Shown here one piece after another: positions 62,613-64,000 of a stretch of 64,000 nucleotides of DNA (within the stretch, counting starts at the first letter, position 1; every line of letters begins with the position of its first letter). The notes beneath the pieces were generated by a model, which made no database searches, was not told the origin of the DNA, and saw only the letters and a list, made by a program, of their open reading frames with translations. A program made the translations under genes and the position numbers. The stretch covers positions 3,100,001-3,164,000 of the forward strand of contig NZ_CP159486.1 of the NCBI RefSeq assembly GCF_041902845.1, in the 5' to 3' direction. Source of the stretch: Limibacterium fermenti. Its GTDB lineage: Bacteria > Bacteroidota > Bacteroidia > Bacteroidales > Dysgonomonadaceae.

Positions 62613-62733
62613 CGACTAATTTAACGAAGAAAAAAATATATCCTTTCCCCTCATCCAGAATAAGAGCAATTAAGAAACTGTTTTGAATTTTCCGAATGAT
62701 ATGATTTTGTTTAACCGGTAGACGGGACACTTA

Positions 62734-63378
62734 TCAAATGACCCCTTGCTCGGCCAATACACAGGCCCTCTCCGTCATCCGATCATTGCCGTAAGGATCG
62801 TACCTCTCTTTGAGGCTATTTCCAAAGAGGCTCGCAAACAAATTGTAAGACCAGGCTTTGGCGCTCCCCATAAACGCATCGATAATATGATAGGAAGAAG
62901 AATGCGTTTCCCGATCGACTAACTTCATCAGCAACTGTCCTTGAGAACGGGTCAATTTTTTCATTTTAGGCATATACACCTCGAATAAGTGTTTTTCCAT
63001 TGCCTCAAGATGCTTCTGACGCGCCTTATCATCGGGAAGCGTTTCCATATACTCATAAGTCTCAATAATAATACCGGCAATCTCTTTGGCATAAGGAAGG
63101 GTTTTTTTCACATCGCGCATCAGCTTGGTGTATTTTACCTGCTCCTTATTATTACGGAAATGAACCGGAGAATATTTAACAAAATCATGCAGATACATGC
63201 AAGCCACCGTATCGCCGTCGATCAATTCGGCCGGAAACACGTTGGGCATCATGTACACGGAATTGCCCGATGCTCCGGACTCCGAATAGATGTTCGCCGC
63301 ATAGTATTGCTGCGCTTTTGCCGCCATGGCGAAAAGCAACCAACAAATAAATATCAATGAGTGGACACACTTTTTCAT
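62734..63378 (-). CDS. DUF4294 secreted protein
   Basis: 214 residues. Signal peptide ending AAKAQ. The core (ELIDGDTVACMYLHDF, then KKTLPYAKEIAGIIIETYEYM and LTRSQGQLLMKLVDRET) fits DUF4294, a Bacteroidetes family of unknown function. Two phrases in the helical part are strongly conserved in my memory of the family. Monocistronic with its own promoter. Confidence 0.85.
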   Translation of the reverse strand: MKKCVHSLIFICWLLFAMAAKAQQYYAANIYSESGASGNSVYMMPNVFPAELIDGDTVACMYLHDFVKYSPVHFRNNKEQVKYTKLMRDVKKTLPYAKEIAGIIIETYEYMETLPDDKARQKHLEAMEKHLFEVYMPKMKKLTRSQGQLLMKLVDRETHSSSYHIIDAFMGSAKAWSYNLFASLFGNSLKERYDPYGNDRMTERACVLAEQGVI

Positions 63379-63386
63379 AACAGGAA

Positions 63387-63394
63387 CAAAGATA
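63387..63394 (-). promoter_or_regulatory. -7 element of the DUF4294 gene
   Basis: Minus-strand TATCTTTG (plus 63387-63394), exact match, just upstream of the ATG at 63378. The spacing is very short, so the mRNA may be almost leaderless. Confidence 0.5.
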
Positions 63395-63599
63395 AAATCA
63401 TTGTTTTACTCGTGTGTAAAAAAACGAGTTAAGTCTCGTTAATTACACGCCCTGTTTTTCGGCCCGTAAGTGAATAATTCGCAAAAAGTCTTTTCCCGGA
63501 GGCGCCGCTGAGGGCGGTTTTACCGAAAGCGTCACCCCAAACGACATCCTGATACGTCAATAAATCCCGCCCGACAGTCGTTTTTTCACTAAATTGATT

Positions 63600-63607
63600 T
63601 ATCTTTG
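63600..63607 (+). promoter_or_regulatory. -7 element of the acyl-CoA ligase gene
   Basis: TATCTTTG, exact match, 22 bases before the ATG at 63629. Confidence 0.6.
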
Positions 63608-63628
63608 ACTCCATAAACTATAAAGAAA

Positions 63629-64000
63629 ATGAACTATTATCATTTAGGTGAACTCATCCATAAGCAAGCGCAAGAATATACTTATAAAACGGCACTGAAA
63701 TATCAACCGTCCGGAACGAAGTGGCATACGATGTCGTGGGAAACATTCTCCGCTAAAATAATGAAAACTGCCCAGGCAATGGCTGAAATAGGAATCAAAC
63801 CGCACGATAATATCGGCGTTTACTCTCAAAATATGGAGAAATACCTGATGACCGATTTCGGCGGATATGCCAACAGGGCGGTAATGGTTCCGATGTATGC
63901 CACCGCTTCGCCTTTGCAAGTGAAATATATTACCGAGGATGCCAAAATCCAAATTTTATTTGTAGGAGAGCAATTCCAGTATAATAATGCTTTCAAAGTG
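63629..64000 (+). CDS. AMP-dependent long-chain acyl-CoA ligase, N-terminal part (cut by window edge)
   Basis: 124 codons are visible and the frame is open to the right edge. The start MNYYHLGELIHKQAQEY is followed by WHTMSWETFSAKIMKTAQAM, GIKPHDNIGVYSQNMEKYL and VPMYATASPLQVKYI, the standard N-terminal blocks of AMP-binding (FadD-type) synthetases. The AMP-binding loop itself lies outside. It activates a fatty acid with ATP and CoA in known members. Confidence 0.85.
   Translation, partial: MNYYHLGELIHKQAQEYTYKTALKYQPSGTKWHTMSWETFSAKIMKTAQAMAEIGIKPHDNIGVYSQNMEKYLMTDFGGYANRAVMVPMYATASPLQVKYITEDAKIQILFVGEQFQYNNAFKV

Noticed and set aside
63429..63614. 61-codon minus-strand frame before the ligase gene
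   Set aside because: No promoter, no recognisable protein, and it overlaps the ligase promoter region; likely chance.

Overview
The window is a chromosomal segment from a Gram-negative anaerobe of the order Bacteroidales. The evidence is a FimA/FimB-type fimbrial pair, adhesins with type IX secretion (T9SS) C-terminal sorting domains, a FecI/FecR/TonB-receptor locus, NigD-like and BspA-like proteins, trp genes in the order B-E-G-D-C-F-A, and many exact matches to the Bacteroidetes promoter -7 element TAnnTTTG. Type V fimbriae, T9SS and a BspA-like protein together point to the Porphyromonadaceae/Tannerellaceae side of the order, but the species cannot be fixed by eye. No rRNA, tRNA, CRISPR array or complete insertion sequence was seen.

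Layout. 1-16.4 kb (+): a surface-adhesion locus with a Calx-beta-like protein cut by the left edge, a FimA-like and a FimB/Mfa2-like lipoprotein, two giant paralogous T9SS adhesins (one IgGFc-binding-like, one FG-GAP propeller), an unknown secreted protein, an OmpA-like lipoprotein and another secreted protein, closed by a strong terminator. 16.4-26 kb: a patchwork with a toxin-antitoxin pair whose PIN toxin is broken, a DUF6261 gene with a 42-bp tandem-repeat leader, a truncated sensor kinase, a coiled-coil lipoprotein with a beta-barrel partner, an intact TPR sensor kinase with its LytTR regulator, and a kinase remnant. 26-33.5 kb: housekeeping genes (PPOX, thioredoxin, rRNA/tRNA methyltransferase, thiL, punA, lpxK, sppA) and a candidate small RNA. 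33.8-37.6 kb: ECF sigma factor, its probable membrane-anchored partner, a lipoprotein, a Yip1-like protein and smpB. 37.6-46.2 kb: ECF sigma factor divergent from fecR, a TonB-dependent receptor and two lipoproteins; a second broken PIN toxin with intact antitoxin lies inside. 46.4-50.7 kb: an intact Txe/YoeB-type toxin-antitoxin pair, a BspA-like LRR protein and a lipoprotein. 50.8-58 kb: the complete trp operon with a leader peptide carrying tandem Trp codons, an attenuator terminator, and helically phased A-tracts upstream of its promoter. 58-64 kb: NigD-like lipoprotein, YgiQ radical SAM protein, SulP transporter, DUF4294 protein and the start of an acyl-CoA ligase.

Three themes run through the window. 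(1) Intergenic gaps hold unusual low-complexity word repeats that mostly read in the same direction as transcription. (2) Broken genes are common, and two unrelated PIN toxins have both lost the N-terminal part while keeping the antitoxin. (3) Envelope sensing and surface display dominate the accessory part, with two ECF sigma loci, one full two-component system and many lipoproteins.
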